The notes under the pieces were generated by a model. It was given only the letters and a program-made list of their open reading frames with translations. It had not been told where the DNA came from and searched no databases. Below, piece after piece: positions 20,048-30,300 of a stretch of 64,000 bases of DNA. Source of the stretch: Saprospiraceae bacterium (GTDB taxonomy: Bacteria > Bacteroidota > Bacteroidia > Chitinophagales > Saprospiraceae); assembly GCA_016710625.1 (NCBI GenBank), contig JADJVK010000027.1:6767-70766 (forward strand), written 5' to 3'. How positions within the stretch are numbered: the first letter of the stretch is position 1; each line of letters starts with the position of its first letter. Both the position numbers and the translations under genes were made by a program.

Positions 20048-20772
20048 GTTTCAGTTTTTCCTTTTTTCCAATAATAGGGTATCTTTTCAATTATAAAAGC
20101 ATTTGCTAAAATTGCATTATTTAGGTTATAATTGTTAAAAAACCCAATATTCTGATGAATTATGTGTATTGGTTTGGGAATCCAATTTTGACGAACCCCT
20201 TCAACGATTAGTACTTTATTTGATATAGTATCGTAACTAAATGTAAAAGGCAGTGGACCAGCAAATCTTCTAGCATCTTTAAAATTTTCAAATGGAGAAT
20301 TTGTTGGAAGCTTGGCTTCTTCTACACTATTATCTATAATTATTTCAAAATTAGACTTATTGGACTTTATCGTTAACTTTTGGTCATTGATTGATTTAAA
20401 AATATCGATTGTGGAATAATTATAATGTGTAAATATATTTCCCAGAACTTCCATCTTCTTTTTATCCGTTTCTGATTTCAATATAAAAAGTCCTCTTTGT
20501 CTTTTCCCATTATTATTTCTATATTTCACAAAAATTCTATATCCGATAAGAAAAAAGTCGTTTCCTAAAAAGGACGGAAACCCTTTTGGTCTAAGGTTTT
20601 TTGTCTGCACCAATGCAATGGCAGCAAAAGCCCATTTATCTTCATAAGTATCTAAATCTAAACAATCGGGGATCAGCTTTTGAAGCTGTTCTTTCGGAAA
20701 AGCAAAGGTCAAAACTACAGAACTTTCAAAATATGCCTCCACTTCAAATGGGTGATTTTTCAGGAAATTCAT
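20035..20772 (-). CDS. DUF2071 (YqjF-like) family protein
   Basis: 245 residues. The DUF2071 pattern is visible: an N-terminal FPKEQLQKLIPDCLDLDTY, AFAAIALVQTKNLRPKGFP, then GNDFFLIGYRIFVKY and a GLFILKSETDKKKME stretch. The fold is related to acetoacetate decarboxylase, but no catalytic Lys can be assigned and no reaction is established. It is the second gene of the DoxX-like operon, starting 8 bp after the previous stop, so the genes are almost certainly co-transcribed. Confidence 0.75.
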   Translation of the reverse strand: MNFLKNHPFEVEAYFESSVVLTFAFPKEQLQKLIPDCLDLDTYEDKWAFAAIALVQTKNLRPKGFPSFLGNDFFLIGYRIFVKYRNNNGKRQRGLFILKSETDKKKMEVLGNIFTHYNYSTIDIFKSINDQKLTIKSNKSNFEIIIDNSVEEAKLPTNSPFENFKDARRFAGPLPFTFSYDTISNKVLIVEGVRQNWIPKPIHIIHQNIGFFNNYNLNNAILANAFIIEKIPYYWKKGKTETWTH

Positions 20773-20780
20773 CTTTTTAT

Positions 20781-21161
20781 TTATTGGTTTTCAGTGTTAT
20801 TAAACAAAAATTCGTTGAAATAGATCAAACAAATAAACAAAAAAGCAAAAATCGAATTCATTTTTCCCCACAGTAATAAGTCTGGTACTAAAAGGAATTC
20901 CAATATATTCATTACTGCAATGATAATCATTTGGGTAACAGCATTCCATCTCCTTTTATAACCAATTAATATCCATATGCACATTAAGATTTCTGAAAAT
21001 CCGATTAATTTAGTGAAGATAGCTGCATTTTGATTCCCTAATATTCTTCCCACTATCTCTTGATGACGAGGTACAAGATTCAAAACTTTGCAATAAAGAC
21101 CATTGATGAGCCAAACGAATGCTATAAAAATATTAAGCAGCCTTTTTTTGTAATAATTCAT
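20781..21161 (-). CDS. DoxX-like family membrane protein
   Basis: 126 residues, four predicted helices. The family signature is at the start: FVWLINGLYCKVLNLVPRH followed by EIVGRILG, then FSEILMCIWILIGYKRRWN. DoxX-like proteins are small membrane proteins without a firm biochemical role. It opens a four-gene minus-strand operon (21161 to 18924). Confidence 0.78.
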   Translation of the reverse strand: MNYYKKRLLNIFIAFVWLINGLYCKVLNLVPRHQEIVGRILGNQNAAIFTKLIGFSEILMCIWILIGYKRRWNAVTQMIIIAVMNILEFLLVPDLLLWGKMNSIFAFLFICLIYFNEFLFNNTENQ

Positions 21162-21202
21162 TTTTTCATTTTAATTAAATTAAATCTAAATCCCTCCCCT
21201 AC

Positions 21203-21712
21203 TCATTCAACTCCAATCTTTACACTTCTTCTTTCCAATAATAATGTGTCTCTCCATTTGCCATTCATTTTACCAATTTTCTCTCTTTTGCCTACAATCC
21301 GAAAGCCTAGTTGTTCGTGTATCTTAATACTAGCGATATTCTCTGGAAAAATTCCTGCTTGCAATGTCCAAATATTAGATGCCTCACTCTCTTCTATTTG
21401 GTATTCTAACAATTTTGTTCCTATTTTCAGCCCTCTATAATTAGTAGCTACATACACACTTACTTCAGCAACTCCTGCATATACACATCTGCTCGAAACG
21501 GCTGTCAATGCTGCCCAACCGACGATTTTATTATCCATTATCCCTACCGTTCGACAATTTTTCAGATGACTTTCATCCCAGTCTTCCCAAGTAGGAATAT
21601 TTTGCTGAAAGGTTGCATTCCCCGTAGCTATTCCTTGCTGATAAATTTGGGCAACTTGCTCATAATCAGTCGCAACCATTGGTCTATATTCAATTGCAAT
21701 TCCATTCATCAT
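21203..21712 (-). CDS. GNAT family N-acetyltransferase, phosphinothricin-acetyltransferase-like
   Basis: 169 residues. The sequence follows the Pat/Bar/YncA subgroup: IEYRPMVATDYEQVAQIYQQGI, GWAALTAVSSRCVYAGVAE, VYVATNYRGLKIGTKLL (acetyl-CoA loop) and SIKIHEQLGFRIVGKREKIG near the end. Such enzymes acetylate amino groups of small molecules or amino acids. The MM start leaves the second Met at 21709 as an alternative. It ends in TGA, which shows TGA works as a stop here. It lies between the DinB gene and the DoxX operon with 30-40 bp gaps. Confidence 0.85.
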   Translation of the reverse strand: MMNGIAIEYRPMVATDYEQVAQIYQQGIATGNATFQQNIPTWEDWDESHLKNCRTVGIMDNKIVGWAALTAVSSRCVYAGVAEVSVYVATNYRGLKIGTKLLEYQIEESEASNIWTLQAGIFPENIASIKIHEQLGFRIVGKREKIGKMNGKWRDTLLLERRSVKIGVE

Positions 21713-21742
21713 TCATTTAAATCTAATATAAAAAAATGCAAT

Positions 21743-22291
21743 TTACTCGTTTTTTAGTAAATTTTCGATTTGTTTAAAATGCCGAATTTGATGATTGATG
21801 AAAAACCTAAAGGTATCTCCTAACTTCAGTTTCACCCATTTTGATATAGAAATAGACGTTTTTGTGGTGTTTAAACTAATCAGCCGAGCTTTTTCCAACA
21901 AATCGATCAATTGTTTTTGCTGTAGCATAAATCGATCAATCACCTTTTTATCCAATTTGCTATTGATAGGATTTTTGTCTTTAAAAGTTTTCATTTTGTT
22001 CAGCTTTGCTTTGGGTAGCATGCTTTCCGCAAAATAATTTCCTAACATTCCACTTTTAAAAATGGGCTCTGCTGGATTTTTAGCCTGTTTAATGCTTTTT
22101 TCAATTTCCACCAGATAAAAATCTCCGTATAAGTTTAGATGCTCCAAGCATTCCAACACACTCCATGAGTCTTGATTTCCCTTCCAATTTAATACTGAAA
22201 TTGGTTTTTGCTGAAGTAATTCTGCCTTTTTGAGCAACTGTGTTGTCGTTTCCTTCAAATCTGAAAGTAAAGTATCCGCTTTGATTTTCAT
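21743..22291 (-). CDS. DinB family protein
   Basis: 182 residues with the DinB four-helix pattern: an N-terminal helix, WSVLECLEHLNLYGDFYL (first metal-site His), and a C-terminal INHQIRHFKQIENLL (paired His). The family binds a divalent metal and includes thiol-dependent transferases; the substrate is unknown. It sits in a set of small minus-strand genes with a Crp-type regulator upstream, 54 bp away. Confidence 0.8.
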   Translation of the reverse strand: MKIKADTLLSDLKETTTQLLKKAELLQQKPISVLNWKGNQDSWSVLECLEHLNLYGDFYLVEIEKSIKQAKNPAEPIFKSGMLGNYFAESMLPKAKLNKMKTFKDKNPINSKLDKKVIDRFMLQQKQLIDLLEKARLISLNTTKTSISISKWVKLKLGDTFRFFINHQIRHFKQIENLLKNE

Positions 22292-22345
22292 GATATTTTT
22301 TTTGGCAAAGTTCGTTTTGCAAAGCCACTTAAATATTGATTGAAA

Positions 22346-22855
22346 TCAAGATTTTTTCAATCTTGACAAGGTTTCGGGACTCATTCTCAGATAATTTGCA
22401 ATATGCCTGTTTGGAATTTCTTGGAAGAGCCTTGGACTTCTTTCCAAAACTCGATTATATCTTTCTTTGGGAGAATTGGTCAAAAGGTCTTTCTCTCTTT
22501 CTAATTGCTGAATGATTAAGCTTTCTAAGATATTTGTCCAAGTCATTTTATTTTGCTCCGATTGGGATAAAAATTCTAAAAAACGACTTTTGGGAATCAC
22601 TTTTATGCAAGTTTTTTTAATGGCTTGTATATAAAAATCGGAGGGTTTTCCCGTCAGAAAAGAATCCAAAGCAACAATTAAATCGTTGGAATAACCGAAA
22701 CGAATCACCCTTTCTTCATTTTCATCAATGATAAAAATTCTCAAACTGCCGCTTTCAACAAAATAGATATTTGTATCAATGCTTCCACTAACTTTCAAAA
22801 ATTCATTTCTGTCAAGTGTTATGATTTTATCGCAATAATCTATTATTTCTGACAT
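22346..22855 (-). CDS. Crp/Fnr family transcriptional regulator
   Basis: 169 residues from the Met at 22855, which I prefer because a longer frame (to 22897) would overlap the preceding VOC gene and lacks family similarity. A cyclic-nucleotide-binding-like beta barrel (VESGSLRIFIIDENEERVIRFG, then SFLTGKPS) is followed by a long dimer helix and a winged helix at the C-terminus (PNRHIANYLRMSPETLSRL). The canonical cAMP-binding RxS pattern is absent, as usual for the Bacteroidota subgroup. Effector unknown. Confidence 0.82.
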   Translation of the reverse strand: MSEIIDYCDKIITLDRNEFLKVSGSIDTNIYFVESGSLRIFIIDENEERVIRFGYSNDLIVALDSFLTGKPSDFYIQAIKKTCIKVIPKSRFLEFLSQSEQNKMTWTNILESLIIQQLEREKDLLTNSPKERYNRVLERSPRLFQEIPNRHIANYLRMSPETLSRLKKS

Positions 22856-22868
22856 TTTTGATGGTATT

Positions 22869-23237
22869 TCACGAAAATAATAACTTTTCTTGCCCAAAAG
22901 TCAACAAATTATGATCTGGGTCAAGGATGGAAAATTCCATTTGTCCCCAAGGTTTGGTTTCTAATTTTCCATTAGGATGAATTTCCACTTTCTCCGCTAA
23001 AAAATGTTGATACAATGTTTCAATATCATCCGTTCGAATATAAACTTGTCCATAATTTTCAAGTGGGTTCAGTGCTTTGAATTCAAAAAAATGAATTTCA
23101 ATTTGGTCTTTTTTGAGTATTAAATAACCCTCATAATCGGCAGCACCGATATCTTCAAAACCTAATTTATGGATATAAAAATCTCTGGTTGCCATTTTGT
23201 TCCGCATAGGGAGTTTCGGATTAATTGCAATGAGCAT
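22869..23237 (-). CDS. VOC family (glyoxalase/bleomycin resistance-like) protein
   Basis: 122 residues forming two beta-alpha-beta-beta-beta units: INPKLPMRNKMATRDFYIHKLGF, IEIHFFEF, then VYIRTDDIETLYQHF and FSILDPDHNLLTFGQ. The last two patterns are hallmarks of the bleomycin-resistance type of the VOC fold. It ends in TGA. Probably a metal-dependent or ligand-sequestering protein; substrate not determinable. Confidence 0.82.
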   Translation of the reverse strand: MLIAINPKLPMRNKMATRDFYIHKLGFEDIGAADYEGYLILKKDQIEIHFFEFKALNPLENYGQVYIRTDDIETLYQHFLAEKVEIHPNGKLETKPWGQMEFSILDPDHNLLTFGQEKLLFS

Positions 23238-23249
23238 AATATTTAAAAT

Positions 23250-23768
23250 TTAATTTTTTGCTTTTTTCAAAGCAGCAATATAGATTTTTTTGATACTATT
23301 TTTTTCTTCTTGTTCACAAATTGATTCAATAGCTGGAATTAACTCTTGGTTAATTGCAGTTTTCATTTTGATGATTTCTCCCAAAGCTAAAGCTGCACTC
23401 CACCGCACTACAGTACCTGAAGACTCCGTATTTGAAAGTAAATTTTTTATAGCAATTTCTAAATTATTCGGAAATAAAGGTGCAATATTGGCGATTACTT
23501 TCGCAGATTCCCATTTTACCCTCGGTGCTTTTTCTGTCAATGTGCCAGCTACAAACTCAAGACATTCTAATGTTGAAATGGATGGATTTGATTTCGTTGC
23601 AAACTCAATTGCTTCTATGCAGGTCGCTCTATCCGATTCTTTCGCCTTTTGTGCAATGAGTATGAGCTCATTTAAGTTAATTTTTCGGTCCAAAATCATT
23701 TTGCTAATTATCTCAGTTTTCTCTTTGGGTTTGATTAGCTTATCCTTTAATAATAGTTCAATTTCCAT
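23250..23768 (-). CDS. HEAT-repeat-like protein
   Basis: 172 residues, almost entirely helical, with repeated pairs such as TEKAPRVKWESAKVIANIAPLF and SSGTVVRWSAALALGEI that fit HEAT or PBS-lyase-type repeats. No catalytic residues, signal peptide or membrane segments. Probably a protein-binding scaffold. It starts a run of minus-strand genes, 12 bp before the VOC gene. Confidence 0.7.
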   Translation of the reverse strand: MEIELLLKDKLIKPKEKTEIISKMILDRKINLNELILIAQKAKESDRATCIEAIEFATKSNPSISTLECLEFVAGTLTEKAPRVKWESAKVIANIAPLFPNNLEIAIKNLLSNTESSGTVVRWSAALALGEIIKMKTAINQELIPAIESICEQEEKNSIKKIYIAALKKAKN

Positions 23769-23884
23769 TTCAAGATATTATTTGAATCTAATAAATCAGT
23801 ATTTTTTTCATAAAAATAACTTTTTTTAAGAATATTCAATTTAAAAATAATCAGCGTAATTTTTTGAGCTTTTTTCCACGAACC

Positions 23885-23906
23885 ATATAATATTCTGATA
23901 TTATAT
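23885..23906. promoter_or_regulatory. 9-bp perfect inverted repeat between HEAT and tetR genes
   Basis: ATATAATAT, 4 bases TCTG, ATATTATAT. It is in the 319-bp gap between divergent genes, about 180 bp before tetR. It could be an operator for the neighbouring regulator, but AT-rich palindromes can arise by chance. Confidence 0.35.
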
Positions 23907-24087
23907 AAGATTTCAAAGACAAACCATTAATAATTCTTTTCCTTTCTTCCAAGATAATTTAACTTTCGTCGAAAAACTCTGGAAACTTTTTAAACAATTT
24001 AAGTTTCTTATGGTTTTTGTTATACATTTGCGGCTTGAATTAAAAAGTCTATTAGTTAATCTTTAAAATAGAAAATAAAATCTTTGA

Positions 24088-24690
24088 ATGAAAGATAAGA
24101 TTATTAAGGAATCAATGCAATTATTTTTTAGATATGGACTTCGAAGTATTACAATGGATGATATTGCGAAGGAGTTAGGCATATCTAAAAAGACTTTATA
24201 CCAACATTTTGAAAATAAGAACGAACTTTTGATGGCATGTATGGATGTACATGACTGCGAAGAAAAGAAAACACTAAAATCTTTCCAAAACCTATCGAAT
24301 AATGCAATTGATGAAATGATTCAAATTGCAAAGCATGTGGAAAAAATGTTAAAAAAGGTCTCCCCTACCCTTATCTACGATATACAAAAATATCATAAAG
24401 AAGCTTGGGTGAAGATGAATAAAATGCAGTGTAATGATGTGTATGTAGAAATAAAAGCAAATATTGAGAGAGGCATAAATGAAGGATTGTATCGCAATGA
24501 TTTTAATATAGATATTGTTTCAAAAATTTATGTCCATACAACTACTTTAGGCATCAATTCAGATTTTTTCCCTGCTCCAGATTACGAAATCAACGAAATT
24601 ATTAAAACTAATATTATTTATCATTTGCATGGTATTGTGTCCCCGAAAGGATTGGCATTATTAGAACAAATGAAAACAGAATTAAAATAA
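24088..24690 (+). CDS. TetR/AcrR family transcriptional regulator of the efflux operon
   Basis: 200 residues. The N-terminal helix-turn-helix is clear: LFFRYGLRSITMDDIAKELGISKKTLYQHFENK (about residues 10-42). The C-terminal half is a helical ligand-binding domain. It lies 23 bp upstream of a TolC-like gene on the same strand, so it probably heads and autoregulates the tetR-tolC-adaptor-pump operon. Inducing compound unknown. Confidence 0.88.
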   Translation: MKDKIIKESMQLFFRYGLRSITMDDIAKELGISKKTLYQHFENKNELLMACMDVHDCEEKKTLKSFQNLSNNAIDEMIQIAKHVEKMLKKVSPTLIYDIQKYHKEAWVKMNKMQCNDVYVEIKANIERGINEGLYRNDFNIDIVSKIYVHTTTLGINSDFFPAPDYEINEIIKTNIIYHLHGIVSPKGLALLEQMKTELK

Positions 24691-24713
24691 AAAATTTACA
24701 TAACAATTTAATT

Positions 24714-26129
24714 ATGAATAGAATACATATTTATTTGCTATTTTTATTTGCAAGCTCAATTGGAATAGCACAGCAACCACTGAGTTTGGAAGATGCCATA
24801 AAATTTGCGATGCAAAACAACTTGGGCATCAAAAATGCTCGGGTAAACATTGCTGATGCAGAGGCAAGAATCTATGAAAATCGAGCTACTGGTTTACCTA
24901 GTCTGAGTGGAACCATCGATTGGCAAACCTTCTTTTTAAAGCCAAAAGTTGCCCTTCCAGCTAGTTTTGCAAACGGTACTTCATTAGCTGTTTTTGGGAT
25001 TTTGAATTCTTTTGGGGTGAAAGACAAAAATGGAAATATTATTCCAGCTACTCCTCCAGTTGATCCAAATGCCTCAAATGAACCTGTTAAAATTTCATTT
25101 CAACAGACACATTCAATCACTCCTGGAATTTCTTTAAGTCAATTAATCTATTCTGGTAGTTATAATGTGGCAATTAGAGCGGCAAGGGAATATCGTGAAT
25201 TGGTGCAAAAACAACTTTCTTCTAAGGAAAATGAGGTGCGAAATCAAGTAATTGATGCCTACTTACCTGCATTGTTGATTACTGAAAGTGTCAAAACACT
25301 AGATAAAAACATTGCAAATTTGGATAAATTGTTATTTGAAACTAAAGCTTTTAACAAAGAAGGTTTTATTGAGAATCTGGATGTGGATAGATTGACCCTT
25401 TCGCTAGAAAATATTAAAAGCCAAAGAGCCAATATTGCAAGAAATAAAGAACTAGTTGTCAATGCTTTAAAGTTTGTGATGGGTGCTAGCAATAATGAAA
25501 ACTACGAATTGAACGATGATATTAGCTCCTTGTTAAAAACCGTTTCTACTGAAGATTTGGAAGGTGCTGTAAATTTCAATAAAAGAGCAGAATATGGTTT
25601 GATTACCCAAGGGGAAAGAATGACTGCCCTTCAATTGGATTTAGCAAAATCATCTACCCTACCAACTGTTGCTGGTTTTGCAAGCTATTCTTACGGTGTT
25701 CAAGGCAATAATTTCAATAGCAAAGACAATTATTTTTGGTTGCAAACAGGTGTTGTAGGTGCGAAAGTAAGTGTTCCGATTTGGAATGGTGGCGGATTCA
25801 AATATACAAAGCAAAGAGCTCAATTGGCAATAGAAACTGCTAAAAATCAAAGAATTGAATTTGAAAATGCAGTGACTATGCAAGTAAATAATGCAAGAAT
25901 TGCCTTTAAAAATGCAACTATCAATCTTGAAAGTCAAGAAAAAAACTTGGCTTTAGCAGAAAAAATTTATGGTATCAGCAAGAAAAAATACAAAGAAGGA
26001 GTTGGGTCAAGTGTTGAAATCATTCAAGCTGAAACTACTTTATACCAAAATCAACAAAATGTAATTCAAGCAAAATATGATTTGCTGAAAGCAAAAATGG
26101 ATTTGGATAAAGCTTTAGGAAATCGATAA
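24714..26129 (+). CDS. TolC family outer-membrane efflux channel
   Basis: 471 residues, normal length. Signal peptide about residues 1-19 (ending GIAQ). Two related outer-membrane-factor repeats: LSLEDAIKFAMQNNLGIKNAR at the start, and long alpha-helical stretches with the closing ILN-type segments and KKYKEGVGSSVEIIQAETTLYQNQQN near the end. It forms the outer-membrane exit duct for the downstream RND pump. An unusual insert (about residues 75-125, rich in Pro) lies in the first half. Confidence 0.9.
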   Translation: MNRIHIYLLFLFASSIGIAQQPLSLEDAIKFAMQNNLGIKNARVNIADAEARIYENRATGLPSLSGTIDWQTFFLKPKVALPASFANGTSLAVFGILNSFGVKDKNGNIIPATPPVDPNASNEPVKISFQQTHSITPGISLSQLIYSGSYNVAIRAAREYRELVQKQLSSKENEVRNQVIDAYLPALLITESVKTLDKNIANLDKLLFETKAFNKEGFIENLDVDRLTLSLENIKSQRANIARNKELVVNALKFVMGASNNENYELNDDISSLLKTVSTEDLEGAVNFNKRAEYGLITQGERMTALQLDLAKSSTLPTVAGFASYSYGVQGNNFNSKDNYFWLQTGVVGAKVSVPIWNGGGFKYTKQRAQLAIETAKNQRIEFENAVTMQVNNARIAFKNATINLESQEKNLALAEKIYGISKKKYKEGVGSSVEIIQAETTLYQNQQNVIQAKYDLLKAKMDLDKALGNR

Positions 26130-26200
26130 TAAATTTCTATAAAACACTGAAAATTATATTTTTATCAATAACAAATTTTAGCAATTAATCAATAATTTAT

Positions 26201-27325
26201 ATGAAAAGATTATTCAATATACTAAGCATTGCAACTGTTTTACTTTTCCTAAGCAGTTGTGGGAAAAAACAAACAGACACCTCTTCTTTAGAAGGTAAAA
26301 AAGCTAGATTAGCAGAATTAAACACAGAAGCCACAAAAATCAAAACAGAGATCACCACTTTAGAAGCTGAAATACTAAAATTGGATCCCTCTTCTAAAAA
26401 AGAAAAAGTAACAGCTATTGTTACAGTTCCTGTTTCTATTGAGCCATTTAATCATTCCATTGATTTACAAGGTTCTGTAAAATCAGAAGATGAAATGATG
26501 TTGACTCCGAAAATGCCTGGAACGGTAACTAGAGTTTTGATTAAAGTTGGAGACAATGTAAAAGCAGGTCAAGTGATTGCTTATATGGATGATGCAATTA
26601 TGAAACAAAGTATGTCTCAAGTACAAACTCAATTGGATTTTGCCAAACAAAATTTTGAGAAACTAGATAGACTTTGGAAACAAGGAATTGGTACTGAGGT
26701 ACAACTTTTAGGAGCAAAAACTCAAGTAGAAGCCTTAGAAAAACAAATCGCAACTATGCACGAACAAAACAGTGGAAACACTGTAAGAGCTCCTCGTTCT
26801 GGTACTATTGATGAATTATTTACTAAGGTTGGAATGCCAGCAAGTCCAGGAATGCCAATGGCAAAATTGGTTACAAAATCTGGATTAAAAGTAGTGGCGG
26901 ACATCGCTGAAGGTTTTTCTGGAAAAGTAAAACAAGGAAATGAAGTGTTATTGCAATTTCCTGATTTAAACAAAGAAATTAAAGCAAGAATTGGTTATGT
27001 TAGCCAGACAATCAATGCTTTAAATAGAACCTATAGAGTGGATATCCCTGTAAGTGGACCAGATTTGATTCCAAATATGATTACAAAAATTAGAGTTATC
27101 GATTATAAAAATGATAAATCTATTGTCATTCCTATCAATTGTATTCAAAAGAGTGAAAGTGGTGATTATGTGCTTATTTCAGAAAATGGAAAAGCAAAAA
27201 GAGTAAATATCAAAATGGGGCAAACATATAATGATAAAGCAGAAATTTTAAGTGGATTAAAAGTGGGTGACAATTTGATAACAGTTGGTTTTCAAGATTT
27301 GAATGACGGGGATAATGTAAAATAA
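26201..27325 (+). CDS. RND efflux periplasmic adaptor (membrane fusion lipoprotein)
   Basis: 374 residues. A lipoprotein signal (LFLSSCGKK, Cys about residue 20) anchors it in the membrane. A short N-terminal coiled coil (EGKKARLAELNTEATKIKTE) precedes the lipoyl/barrel-sandwich half (GTVTRVLIKVGDNVKAGQVIAYMDD), the helical hairpin, the second lipoyl half (VRAPRSGTIDELFTKVGMPASPG) and a beta-barrel/MP domain. It links the TolC-like channel to the pump. Gaps of 71 and 61 bp to its neighbours support one operon. Confidence 0.9.
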   Translation: MKRLFNILSIATVLLFLSSCGKKQTDTSSLEGKKARLAELNTEATKIKTEITTLEAEILKLDPSSKKEKVTAIVTVPVSIEPFNHSIDLQGSVKSEDEMMLTPKMPGTVTRVLIKVGDNVKAGQVIAYMDDAIMKQSMSQVQTQLDFAKQNFEKLDRLWKQGIGTEVQLLGAKTQVEALEKQIATMHEQNSGNTVRAPRSGTIDELFTKVGMPASPGMPMAKLVTKSGLKVVADIAEGFSGKVKQGNEVLLQFPDLNKEIKARIGYVSQTINALNRTYRVDIPVSGPDLIPNMITKIRVIDYKNDKSIVIPINCIQKSESGDYVLISENGKAKRVNIKMGQTYNDKAEILSGLKVGDNLITVGFQDLNDGDNVK

Positions 27326-27386
27326 TCATTATACTTCTCCATGAAAATCTTAATTCGCTTTACTTAATAATTTTAATTCTAAAATA

Positions 27387-30300
27387 ATGTTAGATAAAAT
27401 AAAAGAATTTTTCCCGTCTTCTTGGTCTATTGACAATAAGACGAGTATTTACATCCTTACCATCATCATTACGATGGCAGGGGTATTAAGCTACCAAAAT
27501 TTACCTAAAGAGCAGTTCCCTGATGTTGTTTTTCCACAAATAATGGTGAATACTTTGTACCCTGGGACTTCTCCTAGTGATATGGAAAGTTTGGTTACGA
27601 AACAAATAGAAAAGCAGGTGAAAGGAATTGCAGGTGTAAAAAAAGTTACTTCCAATTCTATCCAAAACTTTTCAATGGTAAATGTTGAATTTGGAACAAA
27701 TGTAGATGTTGCTCAAGCTAAACAAAAGGTGAAAGATGCAGTAGATAAAGCTAAATCAGACCTTCCTACCGATTTACCAAAAGAACCAGATGTGATTGAT
27801 ATTGATATTTCTCAAGTTCCAATTATGAACATCAATATTTCTGGTGACTACGATTTGGATAGATTGAAAAAATATGCTGATGATGTGAAGGACAAAATTG
27901 AGGGAATGAAAGAAATCACCAGAGTGGACATGGTGGGAGCTTTGGATAGAGAAATTCAGATAAATGTAGATATGTACAAAGCTGCTTTAGCAAATATCAC
28001 GATGAGTGATATAGAAATGGCAGTTAAATATGAGAACATGACTATCCCTGGCGGTCAAGTAGATATGGGAAACATGAAAAGATCTATTTCGATTACAGGT
28101 GATTTCAAACAAGTAAATGAAATTGAAAATATAGTAATTAGAGGTGGAACAGGAGCAGTTGCTTATTTAAAAGACATTGCTGAAGTAAAAGATGCTTTTA
28201 AAGAAAAAGAATCTTATGCTCGAATGGATGGAAAAAATGTAATTACCCTAAATGTAATCAAAAGAACAGGTGCAAACCTTATAAATGCAGCGGATAATAT
28301 TAGAAAGACTTTGGATGAAATGAAGTCAACTTCATCCTTAAAAGACTTAAAAATATCCATTACTGGTGATCAGAGCTCAAAAACTAGGGTTACTTTGCAC
28401 GATTTGATCAACACTATCATCATTGGTTTCATCTTAGTAACTTTGATTTTGATGTTTTTCATGGGTACTACCAATGCAATTTTCGTTGCAGCATCGGTGC
28501 CAATCTCAATGTGTATTGCCTTTTTAGTAATGCCAAGTATTGGTTTTACTTTGAATTTTGTGGTACTCTTTGGATTCTTACTTGCTTTAGGAATTGTGGT
28601 GGATGATGCCATTGTGGTGATTGAAAATACCCATCGTATCAATCATGAAAATCCTAAATTGGGTATTGTAAAATCTGCTAAACTTGCTGCTGGTGAGGTT
28701 TTTATCCCAGTATTGTCAGGAACTTTGACCACCTTAGCACCCTTTTTCCCTTTAGCATTTTGGCAAGGAGTAATTGGTAAATTTATGTACTTTATGCCTG
28801 TTACGATGATTGTAACGTTGACGGCATCTTTATTAGTGGCATATATCATTAATCCCGTTTTTGCAGTGGATTTCATGGATGATGTAGATCATGAAGAAGG
28901 GGAACATGTGGTGGTGAAAAAGAAGACTTTTTCTAGAGGATTCCTTGTGACTTCTATATTATTTGCAGTTATTGCATTATTGAGTCATTTAAAAGGAAAC
29001 CACTTTTTAGGAAATTTTGCAATATTCATTTATTTATTTTTCTTGTTGAACAAGTTTGTATTGAATGGTATTATTAAGAAATTCCAAGAAAGAACTTGGC
29101 CCGCTGTTCAAGATAAATATGCCTCTTTTCTATCTTGGTGTATGGAAGGCAAAAGACCTTATGGTGTTTTAGGAAGTATAATTGGATTATTAATTTTATC
29201 CTTTGTATTGGTAGGCGTTTTTTCACCAAAAGTGATTTTCTTCCCTTCTGGTGACCCAAATTATGTTTATACTTATATTGAACTACCGATTGGAACCCAC
29301 CAAAACTATACTGATTCTATTACTAGAGTGGTTGAAAACAGAATCAAAGGTGTAATTGGGGATAATAACCCATTGGTGGAAAGTATGATTTCAAATGTGG
29401 CTGTAGGAGCTGGAGATGCTAGTAGTTTCGACTTCTCTGCAGCTTCTCACAAAGGAAAAGTTACAGTTGCATTTGTTGAATTTGCTCATCGACATGGAGA
29501 ATCTACCAAGCCATATTTGACTAAAATTAGAGAAACTGTAAAAGATATTCCTGGTGCAAAAGTTGTCGTCGATCAAGAACATGGTGGACCTCCAACAGGA
29601 AAGCCAATATCCATTGAGATTTATGGTGATGATTTTAAAACATTATCCAATGGTGCAAATGAGCTTATCAGATATTTAAATAATCAAAATATTTCTGGAG
29701 TTGAAGAATTAAAATCCGATTTGGTATTAAATAAGCCAGATGCTGCTGTAAGAATTGATAGAGAAAGAGCCAGAAGAGAGGGAATTTCAACAGCTCAAAT
29801 CGGTGGGCAAATCAATAATGCTGTTTTTGGAAAAGAAGTAAGTAAGTTCAAAGATGGAAATGATGATTACCCAATTATGCTTCGATACAGAAGTGAACAA
29901 CGAAATAATTTGAATATCTTGATGAATGCTCCCATTTCTTTCAGAGATATGAATATGGGTGGTATGATGCGATCTGTTCCCATTTCTTCTGTTGCGGACA
30001 TAGATTACGGTAATACAGTGGGCGGTATTAAAAGAAAAAATGAAGAACGAGTTGTTACCGTTGCTTCTAATGTTTTGACAGATTACAATCCGAATGAAGT
30101 GGTAGAAAAAATCAAAAATGCGGTGAATGACTTTCCAAAGCATGAAGGCATTCGTATCAAATTTGGTGGAGAGCAAGAAGACCAAGCTGAAACTATGGGA
30201 TTTTTAGGAGGTGCAATGTTAACATCTATCTTATTGATTATCCTGATATTAGTTATTCAGTTCAACTCAATTAGCAAACCAATTATCATTTTATCTGAAA

